DNA of 39,816 bases. Origin: Candidatus Woesearchaeota archaeon (GTDB taxonomy: Archaea; Nanobdellota; Nanobdellia; SCGC-AAA011-G17; ARS1403). Both the position numbers and the translations under genes were made by a program. Positions 23,330-28,713 of this stretch are shown here, piece after piece. The DNA lies in contig JAGVZI010000008.1 of NCBI GenBank assembly GCA_018302705.1, positions 1 through 39,816 on the forward strand. The letters run 5' to 3'. How positions within the stretch are numbered: the first letter of the stretch is position 1; each line of letters starts with the position of its first letter. Under the pieces are notes generated by a model. The model was not told the origin of the DNA, searched no databases, and saw nothing but the letters and a program-made list of their open reading frames with translations.

Positions 23330-23596
23330 TTGATAGTAGAATCAATTAGATTAAGAAGAAAAATTAAAGAAAAGATTGAAACAAAACATTCGATAACTTT
23401 AATTGAAATTGAGAAAGTATTATTGGAGAATAACCCTAAATTTAGAAAAGCAAAGGATTGTTTCATTGGGATGGGGTTATGGAAGAGACATTTGACAATC
23501 TTTTTTAATTATAATGCTAAAGTAAAAGAAGCAGGGATAATAACTGCATACCCTTCATCAAAATGGCAAATAAAACTATACAAACAAATGAAATGA
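23330..23596 (+). CDS. DUF4258-like toxin (RelE/BrnT-type fold), TTG start
   Basis: This 88-residue small basic protein is first in a two-gene operon. The pattern KHSITLIEIEKVLLENNPKF, then CFIGMGLWKRHLTIFFNY, then GIITAYPSSKWQIKLYKQ follows DUF4258/BrnT-like toxins, in which a helix is followed by a beta-sheet ending with a V/I-I-T-x-Y-x-P-x-x-W-type strand. Those relatives are ribosome-linked or free RNases; activity here is inferred. No ATG fits, and TTG at 23330 lies 29 nt behind the TATA region, suggesting leaderless initiation at TTG. The end overlaps the antitoxin. Confidence 0.7.
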   Translation: MIVESIRLRRKIKEKIETKHSITLIEIEKVLLENNPKFRKAKDCFIGMGLWKRHLTIFFNYNAKVKEAGIITAYPSSKWQIKLYKQMK

Positions 23597-24012
23597 ACTT
23601 TGAGGATATAAGAGAAGAGGATCTTGGAGGGGAAGTTAAGTTTACATTTTCCAAAGATGCTTTTGGGGATAAAGAGCTGAGTTGTTGGGAATGTAGAGGT
23701 AAAATGGCAAGGGTTAGGACATTAATAGACCTGCCTGATACTGACTTGAAAGCAACAATTGAAATATTTAGATGTGACAAGTGCAATGTGGAATATTTAA
23801 ATGGTGAACAGGCAAAAAAGTACGATAAAGTTTTGATGATTGCTAAAGCATTTTCCAAAAATGGCTTCATGTTTGAAAGATCTTTAAACAGTGACGGGGA
23901 TAATTATTTATTTAGGTTTCCAGCACAATTAACTAAGGGATGGAAGAAGCATCAAAAAGTCGATATTAACCCTTTGTCAGCAACAGATTTCTTTGTGAGT
24001 GTTAAAGAATAA
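23563..24012 (+). CDS. YgiT/MqsA-like zinc-finger antitoxin with AbrB-like C-terminus
   Basis: This 149-residue protein is the partner of the preceding toxin-like gene. C41-WE-C44 and C71-DK-C74 form a zinc ribbon of the YgiT/MqsA kind, with DLKATIEIFRCDKCNVEYLN after the middle strand. The last 50 residues (MFERSLNSDGDNYLFRFPAQ, then LTKGWKKHQKVDINPL) look like an AbrB/SpoVT swapped-hairpin DNA-binding domain. DUF4258 toxins are commonly paired with YgiT-type antitoxins. The start is uncertain: 23563 overlaps the toxin by 34 bp, whereas ATG at 23593 gives a tight ATGA coupling; neither has a Shine-Dalgarno sequence. Confidence 0.72.
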   Translation: MANKTIQTNEMNFEDIREEDLGGEVKFTFSKDAFGDKELSCWECRGKMARVRTLIDLPDTDLKATIEIFRCDKCNVEYLNGEQAKKYDKVLMIAKAFSKNGFMFERSLNSDGDNYLFRFPAQLTKGWKKHQKVDINPLSATDFFVSVKE

Positions 24013-24040
24013 TTTTAGGTAGGTTTTTAAGTTGAAATTT
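24011..24040 (+). promoter_or_regulatory. Promoter of the tRNA-Gln cluster; 30-bp direct repeat, copy 2
   Basis: The core TTTTTAAG (24024-24031), 25 to 32 bases ahead of tRNA-Gln, followed by TTGAAATTT, is the likely TATA region. The same order (TTTTTAAG, then GAAATTT) occurs at the same distance ahead of tRNA-Asn. The whole 30 bp is repeated at 23243-23272. The first bases overlap the antitoxin stop codon. Confidence 0.6.
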
Positions 24041-24055
24041 TTTATTTTATATTAT

Positions 24056-24154
24056 AGCCCCGTGGTCCAGCGGTCAAATTAATCTTGCAAAGATTAAGAC
24101 CATAGATACGGCCCTCTGGAGGCTGTGACCCAGGTTCGAATCCTGGCGGGGCTA
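24056..24154 (+). tRNA. tRNA-Gln (CUG) with a 26-nt D-arm intron
   Basis: The acceptor AGCCCCG pairs with CGGGGCT (A73 at 24154). The anticodon stem CGGCC/GGCTG closes a loop CTCTGGA with anticodon CUG. The T-arm is CCAGG/CCTGG. The D-arm is interrupted: bases 24078-24103 are an intron. GGTC of the D-loop pairs with GACC of the intron, with 3-nt bulges AA|A and AT|A and an internal hairpin TTAATCTT/AAGATTAA, a full BHB. Splicing gives D-loop AGCGGTCAA and stem strand AGAT. CCA is not encoded. It is first of three tandem tRNA genes; tRNA-Val follows after 2 nt. Confidence 0.9.
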
Positions 24155-24156
24155 TC

Positions 24157-24243
24157 GGGCTCGTGGTCTAGTGGCTATGAGGAAAACTAGCAAACACTGC
24201 TCTCACTCAGCAGAGATCGGGAGTTCGAATCTCCTCGGGCCCA
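24157..24243 (+). tRNA. tRNA-Val (CAC) with a 14-nt intron in the D-stem
   Basis: The acceptor GGGCTCG pairs with CGGGCCC and the discriminator is A. The anticodon stem CTGCT/AGCAG closes loop CTCACTC, anticodon CAC. The T-arm is GGGAG/CTCCT around TTCGAAT. As written the D-stem cannot close: GTC (24166-24168) has no partner. Removing 24180-24193 joins TATG to ACA and restores GTC/GAC with A26. The excision fits a BHB: GCTA (exon) with TAGC (intron) and bulges TG|A and AA|A. The intron is only 14 nt and splits the D-stem strand. CCA is not encoded. Confidence 0.88.
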
Positions 24244-24245
24244 TT

Positions 24246-24353
24246 GCGCCAATAGTACAGTGGTTAGTATAGGGCCTTCCCAATAAGCTTCTAAGAAAAG
24301 CTTGAGAAAAAAGGAAAGAGGCTCTGACCGGGGTTCAAATCCCCGTTGGCGCA
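24246..24353 (+). tRNA. tRNA-Gly (CCC) with a 36-nt intron at 37/38
   Basis: The acceptor GCGCCAA pairs with TTGGCGC, discriminator A at 24353. The D-stem is GTAC/GTAT, the T-stem CGGGG/CCCCG. The anticodon stem GGGCC/GGCTC closes loop TTCCCAA (anticodon CCC) once bases 24283-24318 are removed. This is the canonical archaeal site after position 37. TTCC of the loop pairs with GGAA of the intron, leaving bulges CA|A and AG|A. The intron holds two AAGCTT copies that can pair. It starts 2 nt after tRNA-Val and shares its message. CCA is not encoded. Confidence 0.93.
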
Positions 24354-24361
24354 TTCAAAAG

Positions 24362-24371
24362 TTTTTAAAAG
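24362..24371 (+). promoter_or_regulatory. TATA-like element of the metG operon
   Basis: TTTTTAAAAG lies 22 to 31 bases before the metG ATG at 24393 and just after tRNA-Gly, so metG probably has its own near-leaderless promoter in addition to any read-through from the tRNA cluster. Confidence 0.45.
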
Positions 24372-24392
24372 TATAAAACTTAGCTATAATCA

Positions 24393-26387
24393 ATGGTAAA
24401 GAAAAAATTTTATATTACAACTCCCGTATACTATACTAATTCAAGCCCGCACGTGGGAAGTGCTTATACTACAATAGCGGCGGATGTACTGGCTCGTTGG
24501 CATAAATTAAAGAGTGAAAATGTTTTCTTTTTGACAGGAACAGATGAGCATGGACAGAAAATACAAGAGGTTGCTGAAGAGAAAAAGATTAAGCCAAAAG
24601 AATTTGTTGATAAAATCGCAAACGAGTTTAAAGATGTCTTTAGATTATTAAATATTTCCAATGATAATTTTATTAGAACTACAGATAAACAACATGAAAA
24701 AGAAGTTAAAAAGATTTTACAAGAATTATATAGGAAAAAATATATCTATAAAGGATACTATGAATCCTACTACTGCGTTGGTTGTGAGCAATATCTAACT
24801 GAAAGCGATCTTGTAGACGGTAAATGTGTGCTCCATAATAGAGAACCTGAGCTGAGAAAAGAAGAGGCATATTTGTTTAGGCTCTCAAAATTTCAAGATA
24901 GGCTTTTGAATTTGATTAAATCTGGAAAATATTCTATACTTCCAGAAAGGAAGAGGAAAGAGATTGTTTCTTTTATTGAAAGTGGATTGAAAGATATTTC
25001 CATTTCTAGAAGAAAGGAAAAAGTTTATTGGGGGATCGAACTGCCATTTGATAAAAATCACACTGCTTTTGTGTGGATTGATGCTTTTTGGAATTATATA
25101 ACTGGGTTAAAGATTAAAAAACAGTTTAATAAATTCTGGCCAGCTGATGTCCAATTGATGGCGAATGATATATTGAGAGTTCATGCTACAATTTGGCCGG
25201 CTCTACTCTTAGCAACTGGAAATAAACTTCCTAAAAAATTATTTGTTCATGGTTATTTTACCGTTAATGGGCAGAAAATGTCAAAATCGTTAGATAATGT
25301 TATCTCTCCAGAGTATCTTGTAAAAGAATACGGTGTTGATTCTCTTAGATACTTCCTTATGAGGCAGATTCCATTCGGCCAAGACGGAGATTTTTCAGAA
25401 GAGGCTTTAAGAGAAAGATTAAATAATGAGCTGGCCAATGAGCTTGGAAATTTTGTATCAAGAATTCTGGGATTATCTGAAAGAAATTTCAAATCTATTA
25501 AGAAATATGCTGTTGACCAAAGATTATCCTCCAAATTAAACGTCAATAAAATTTCTAAATTCATCGATAAATTTGAACTGCATAATGCCCTTAATGAGAT
25601 AATGAACTTTGTCAGAGAATGTAATCGACATATCAACCAAGAAAAATTATGGGATAAACGAGACGAGGATTTGGAAAAACACATGTATTCTTTATTAGAA
25701 TCTATAAGAATAATTTCAATCTTGCTGTATTCATTTATGCCTGAAACTTCTGAAAAGATTAATGCTCAACTAAAAATAAAGATGGGTAAATTAAAGGACT
25801 GTAAATTTGGAATAGTTAAGAAATATAAAATTAAGAAGGAAGGAATTCTATTTAAAAAAATTGATGTACAAAATCCGCCAACTGGAGAAGTTAGATTAAA
25901 AGATAAATTAACATTTGAGGACTTTGATTTCAGAGTTGCTGAGATAAAGGGAGTGAAGGATCATCCTAATGCCGACAAATTGTATGTTTTATTGCTAGAT
26001 TTGGGAAAAGAAACTGCTGATGATGTGCAGATTGTTTCTGGAATTAAAGAACACTATAAAAAAGAAGAGCTCATTGGTAAAAAAATTATTTTGCTTAAAA
26101 ATCTGAAAAAAGCGGTGATAAGGGGAGTCGAGAGCCAAGGAATGCTACTTGCTGTTTCCGACGGGAAAAGATTATCTTTGCTGACAGCTCCAAAAGGCAG
26201 GAATGGAGAGAGGATATTTATTGACTTAAGAGAAAAAGCTAGGGACGTAGTGGAGATAACAGATTTTGAAAAATTAAAACTACTTTCTAAAAATGGGAAA
26301 ATTATTTATAATAATGAATATTTGAGGACTGAAGAGGAAGAAGTTAAATTAGATAAGAAGATGAAAGATGGATTGAGGGTGAACTGA
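24393..26387 (+). CDS. metG: Methionyl-tRNA synthetase, bacterial-type, with C-terminal tRNA-binding domain
   Basis: This 664-residue class I synthetase charges tRNA-Met. The HIGH motif is PHVGS (H20 to S23), and FFLTGTDEHGQKIQ follows. The zinc knuckle has a single set of ligands C128, C131, C145 and H148, and the KMSKS motif is in VNGQKMSKSLDN (near residue 295). From about residue 510 an EMAP/Trbp111-like OB domain begins (FDFRVAEIKGVKDHPNADKL). The single knuckle and sequence style are those of bacterial Thermus/Bacillus-type MetRS, not the archaeal form with more cysteine pairs, suggesting horizontal gain. Two small genes follow with no gaps. Confidence 0.95.
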   Translation: MVKKKFYITTPVYYTNSSPHVGSAYTTIAADVLARWHKLKSENVFFLTGTDEHGQKIQEVAEEKKIKPKEFVDKIANEFKDVFRLLNISNDNFIRTTDKQHEKEVKKILQELYRKKYIYKGYYESYYCVGCEQYLTESDLVDGKCVLHNREPELRKEEAYLFRLSKFQDRLLNLIKSGKYSILPERKRKEIVSFIESGLKDISISRRKEKVYWGIELPFDKNHTAFVWIDAFWNYITGLKIKKQFNKFWPADVQLMANDILRVHATIWPALLLATGNKLPKKLFVHGYFTVNGQKMSKSLDNVISPEYLVKEYGVDSLRYFLMRQIPFGQDGDFSEEALRERLNNELANELGNFVSRILGLSERNFKSIKKYAVDQRLSSKLNVNKISKFIDKFELHNALNEIMNFVRECNRHINQEKLWDKRDEDLEKHMYSLLESIRIISILLYSFMPETSEKINAQLKIKMGKLKDCKFGIVKKYKIKKEGILFKKIDVQNPPTGEVRLKDKLTFEDFDFRVAEIKGVKDHPNADKLYVLLLDLGKETADDVQIVSGIKEHYKKEELIGKKIILLKNLKKAVIRGVESQGMLLAVSDGKRLSLLTAPKGRNGERIFIDLREKARDVVEITDFEKLKLLSKNGKIIYNNEYLRTEEEEVKLDKKMKDGLRVN

Positions 26388-26569
26388 TGACTGAGGGCAA
26401 ATTACCTGGGAATTTAAGAGGATATAAACTTAAAAAAATCCATCGCGGTTTTTGGGGCAGATTAGTTCTATGGATAATGATTATACTAATTGTGCTGTGG
26501 TTTATTGACAGACAGATTATATTTGATTTATATGACTGGTTGAAAAACTCTATAGCAAGTTTTCTGTAG
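26387..26569 (+). CDS. Small single-span membrane protein
   Basis: This 60-residue protein has a basic N-terminus (GNLRGYKLKKIHRGFWGR), a hydrophobic helix LVLWIMIILIVLWFI (about residues 26-40) and a short C-terminal amphipathic stretch. It is not recognised. Its ATG shares one base with the metG stop (TGATG), and its stop abuts the next gene, so it is translated in the metG operon. Confidence 0.6.
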   Translation: MTEGKLPGNLRGYKLKKIHRGFWGRLVLWIMIILIVLWFIDRQIIFDLYDWLKNSIASFL

Positions 26570-26935
26570 ATGAAAATTTTGATAAAATTGGGAGAGATTA
26601 AAGTTGAAGCTGAACTTAATGAATCTTATACTGCAAAGAGAATTTATGAGAAACTACCTTTCTCTTCTCTTGTTAAAACTTGGGGAGGGGAGATTTATTT
26701 TTCCATCCCTGTGCAGCTTGGAGAGGAAAAAGGAAAGGAGGAAGTTGAAATTGGTGACCTTGCCTATTGGCCTCCCGAGAATGCCTTTTGTATTTTCTTT
26801 GGAAGAACTTTCGCAAGCAGAAACAACAAGCCCAGGGCTGCAAGCAATGTAAATGTTTTTGGAAAAATTATTGGAGACCCATTAGTTTTTAAAAATGTTA
26901 AAGACGGAAGCAGGATTTTTGTTGAAAAAGTTTAA
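26570..26935 (+). CDS. Cyclophilin-like fold protein (TM1367/DUF369 type)
   Basis: This 121-residue protein contains ESYTAKRIYEKLPFSSLVKTWGGEIYFSIPV, read across two strands, then EEVEIGDLAYWPPENAFCIFFG and ASNVNVFGKI. This is the pattern of a small archaeal and thermophile family with a cyclophilin-like beta-barrel. A peptidyl-prolyl isomerase role has not been shown for the family as far as I know. It is last in the metG operon and converges on the tRNA-Ile gene, 11 bp away. Confidence 0.8.
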   Translation: MKILIKLGEIKVEAELNESYTAKRIYEKLPFSSLVKTWGGEIYFSIPVQLGEEKGKEEVEIGDLAYWPPENAFCIFFGRTFASRNNKPRAASNVNVFGKIIGDPLVFKNVKDGSRIFVEKV

Positions 26936-26946
26936 TTTTAACAATA

Positions 26947-27087
26947 TGGGGCTGCCAGGATTTGAACCTGGGACTTCGAGTAAATTTTTTATCTCTCGAT
27001 CTATGAGTCTGGCTTGCTGATATAGACATATCAGTCGACAATGCTTAACATTGTTAATGTGCACCAGCCAAACTATGCTACAGCCCC
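26947..27087 (-). tRNA. tRNA-Ile (GAU) with three introns
   Basis: The acceptor GGGGCTG pairs with CAGCCCC, A73 at 26947. D-stem is GCAT/GTGC and T-stem CCAGG/CCTGG. Three introns must be removed: 27039-27058 (20 nt, between 27 and 28), 27001-27028 (28 nt, at 37/38) and 26974-26992 (19 nt, between 45 and 46). The result is stem CTCGA/TCGAG, loop CTGATAA (anticodon GAU) and variable AGTC. The outer two show strict BHB: GTGC/GCAT with AC|A and TG|T, and TCGAG/CTCGA with AG|A and AG|T. The middle one pairs TGA/TCA with inner GTCT/AGAC. Internal exons are 10 and 8 nt. CCA is not encoded. Confidence 0.9.
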
Positions 27088-27089
27088 AT

Positions 27090-27242
27090 CGCCCCCGGCA
27101 GGACTTGAACCTGCGACCAGAATCGCAAGCTTTAAGTTTGCTTGTCACGATATCGGCCTTAATAGGTAACAGTTTCACATTCATTTTAAGATGAAACGTG
27201 TGCTCTACCTATTGCTCCTTTATCTGTCTGAGCTACAGGGGC
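27090..27242 (-). tRNA. tRNA-Asn (GUU) with four introns
   Basis: The acceptor GCCCCTG pairs with CGGGGGC, G73 at 27090; the T-stem is GCAGG/CCTGC. Introns: 27212-27227 (16 nt, D-loop 15/16), 27174-27196 (23 nt, 30/31), 27152-27166 (15 nt, 37/38) and 27120-27145 (26 nt, 43/44). After removal: D-arm GCTC-AGTAGGTA-GAGC, stem CACGA/TCGTG, loop CTGTTAA (anticodon GUU) and variable TGGTC, a textbook tRNA-Asn. BHB helices are GCTC/GAGC, CACA/TGTG, a weaker CTGT/GCCG, and ATCG/CGAT, each with 3-nt bulges. The anticodon lies on a 7-nt exon and the next exon is 6 nt. It precedes tRNA-Ile by 2 nt. CCA is not encoded. Confidence 0.9.
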
Positions 27243-27260
27243 ATAAAAATAAGGATATAG

Positions 27261-27280
27261 AAATTTCTCTTAAAAAGGTT
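27261..27280 (-). promoter_or_regulatory. Promoter of the tRNA-Asn/Ile cluster
   Basis: On the minus strand TTTTTAAG (27276-27269) lies 27 to 34 bases ahead of tRNA-Asn and is followed by GAAATTT, the same two elements as ahead of tRNA-Gln at 24024-24040. The shared pattern supports a common tRNA promoter type. Confidence 0.55.
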
Positions 27281-27289
27281 TCTATCTTA

Positions 27290-27619
27290 CTAATTATATC
27301 TTGGGTCTATCAACCTAGTTAATTTCCTACAATTTCTTGGATCATTAAAAGCTCCCTGACTTTCCATGTATCTATGTTGTGCTTCTGTATGAGCAAACAT
27401 TGCATGATAGATTTCATGTAGCCCGATAACTACAGCTTCATCAATAGTTTCTAGAAGGACCCTAGATCTTGAACCCGCACTAAAATTATAGAAGCCTAGT
27501 AAATTTGGATCCCCCATTGCCTCTTTGTCTCCGAATTCCAAATAAACCAAAACTGGAGAACCATACAATCCAAAAAATAAATTTGGATCTTTCTCGATTA
27601 TCGCTGATAGGCTTGACAT
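27290..27619 (-). CDS. Small HExxH protein, putative metallopeptidase-like
   Basis: This is a 109-residue protein with H68-E-I-Y-H72 in EAVVIGLHEIYHAMFAHTEA, the zinc-binding signature of gluzincin/metzincin-type peptidases. Histidines H77 and H82 close by could add a ligand. It is too short for a classical peptidase and no other domain is visible, so activity is uncertain. It starts 2 bp after the Top6A stop and is probably co-transcribed with topoisomerase VI; a link in function is not known. It ends about 50 bp from the tRNA-Asn gene. Confidence 0.65.
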   Translation of the reverse strand: MSSLSAIIEKDPNLFFGLYGSPVLVYLEFGDKEAMGDPNLLGFYNFSAGSRSRVLLETIDEAVVIGLHEIYHAMFAHTEAQHRYMESQGAFNDPRNCRKLTRLIDPRYN

Positions 27620-27621
27620 AA

Positions 27622-28713
27622 TTAATCTAAAAATTCCTTGTTTTTTATTTTTTCTGGCAGGTATTTCTCAGAGATGAAACTAATGCCCTTTGTAGCCAAA
27701 GCCTGGATTTCCACTTTACCATTTAATTCTTTCATCAGCTTGAACTGCCTTTGCCAATCCTTGTTATTTTTAAACCAGTCATATTGGGAAACTTGCTTTA
27801 TTCTCGCCAGGTCTTTGTCGTCTAATTTGATAATTTGCTTTTTCAGATCATATTTCACAACATCGTCCATTGTAATCCCAATGTATCTTACACTTGGAAT
27901 TGTCAACCTTTCAGCTGCATGGGCTAATGCAATAGAGCCGTATTTTACAACGGAATAAATGTATGCCCCATATATGTCAGCGTCGCAAAGAACGTATATT
28001 GGCAGTTTTTCCTCGTCTGCCAATCTTTGCAACAGCCTTCTTATCCCACGAGTGGTCTGGCCTTGTGAGGTAACTAATATACAATTGTTTTTCAGCCAGA
28101 ACTTATCCTCATTTAACCGCTCGAAGATTGCCGCCTTCTCCATATATAATACATATTTTGCATTTACTTTCTTGAAAGTCAGCTCATCTGTTATCGACGG
28201 TATTGAATAACCACCTTTACCTAGTCTTGAGCAGTCTATAGTATCTCCGCTATCTTTTAAGGTTACTTTCCCGACCATGCTTCCCATTTTATTGGCGGAG
28301 ACATGCAACTCTTCCCTAGACAACCCCGTGATAACCTCTAGATCTTCTATTATCTTATCAGATTCTACCTGATCATCTACTAAATTAACATCTGTCCCAG
28401 GGATTGTTCTTTTAGCAATGTAGAAAACACCCCTTAGATGCTCGTGCTTATCTGTATCAAGCAATTCTTTTTTTAAAATTGAAGCTATTTCCACTGTCTG
28501 CAGAAATTTTTTGGCATGCGCTACATTGAAGAAATATCTTTCTGCTGTTTTTTTTCCAAGTTCGAGAGTTTTTGTTTTTTCATTATAGATTACATTACTT
28601 AAAGCCCTAATAGGCACAACTATGTTAGGATTCTTTCCCTTGTTTATTTGCTGTAGGATATTATTTCCTAATTCTTTTAATTCAGAGTGTTGTTTGCTTT
28701 TCTTTTTTTTCAT
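27622..28713 (-). CDS. top6A: DNA topoisomerase VI subunit A
   Basis: This 363-residue DNA-cleaving subunit is related to Spo11. The active-site tyrosine is Y98 in HLRGVFYIAKRT. The Toprim domain shows the glutamate in YVLYMEKAAIFERL and the acidic pair in YVLCDADIYGAYIYS, with KYGSIALAHAAE after it. The length is normal. The start overlaps the end of top6B by 32 bp, so the two subunits are translated together. The enzyme relaxes and unlinks DNA by a double-strand break and forms an A2B2 tetramer. Confidence 0.96.
   Translation of the reverse strand: MKKKKSKQHSELKELGNNILQQINKGKNPNIVVPIRALSNVIYNEKTKTLELGKKTAERYFFNVAHAKKFLQTVEIASILKKELLDTDKHEHLRGVFYIAKRTIPGTDVNLVDDQVESDKIIEDLEVITGLSREELHVSANKMGSMVGKVTLKDSGDTIDCSRLGKGGYSIPSITDELTFKKVNAKYVLYMEKAAIFERLNEDKFWLKNNCILVTSQGQTTRGIRRLLQRLADEEKLPIYVLCDADIYGAYIYSVVKYGSIALAHAAERLTIPSVRYIGITMDDVVKYDLKKQIIKLDDKDLARIKQVSQYDWFKNNKDWQRQFKLMKELNGKVEIQALATKGISFISEKYLPEKIKNKEFLD

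Noticed and set aside
24283-24318. Two AAGCTT copies as a mobile or repeat signal
   Set aside because: They lie inside the tRNA-Gly intron and are explained by its internal pairing.
26947-27087. Reading tRNA-Ile as tRNA-Leu(UAA), because ACAAT-GTTAAGC-ATTGT forms an anticodon-like hairpin
   Set aside because: That reading leaves about 65 nt of variable region and a spare five bases. The three-intron reading gives a perfect tRNA-Ile with matching stems, and the hairpin then falls mainly in intron 1.
26882-27184. Minus-strand 100-codon frame across the tRNA genes
   Set aside because: It reads through tRNA-Ile and part of tRNA-Asn; the RNA genes explain the sequence.
27174-27196. Reading tRNA-Asn as tRNA-Lys from the loop ATCTTAA
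   Set aside because: The CTT lies in a hairpin loop of intron 2; the stem pairing CACGA/TCGTG and loop CTGTTAA fit only Asn.
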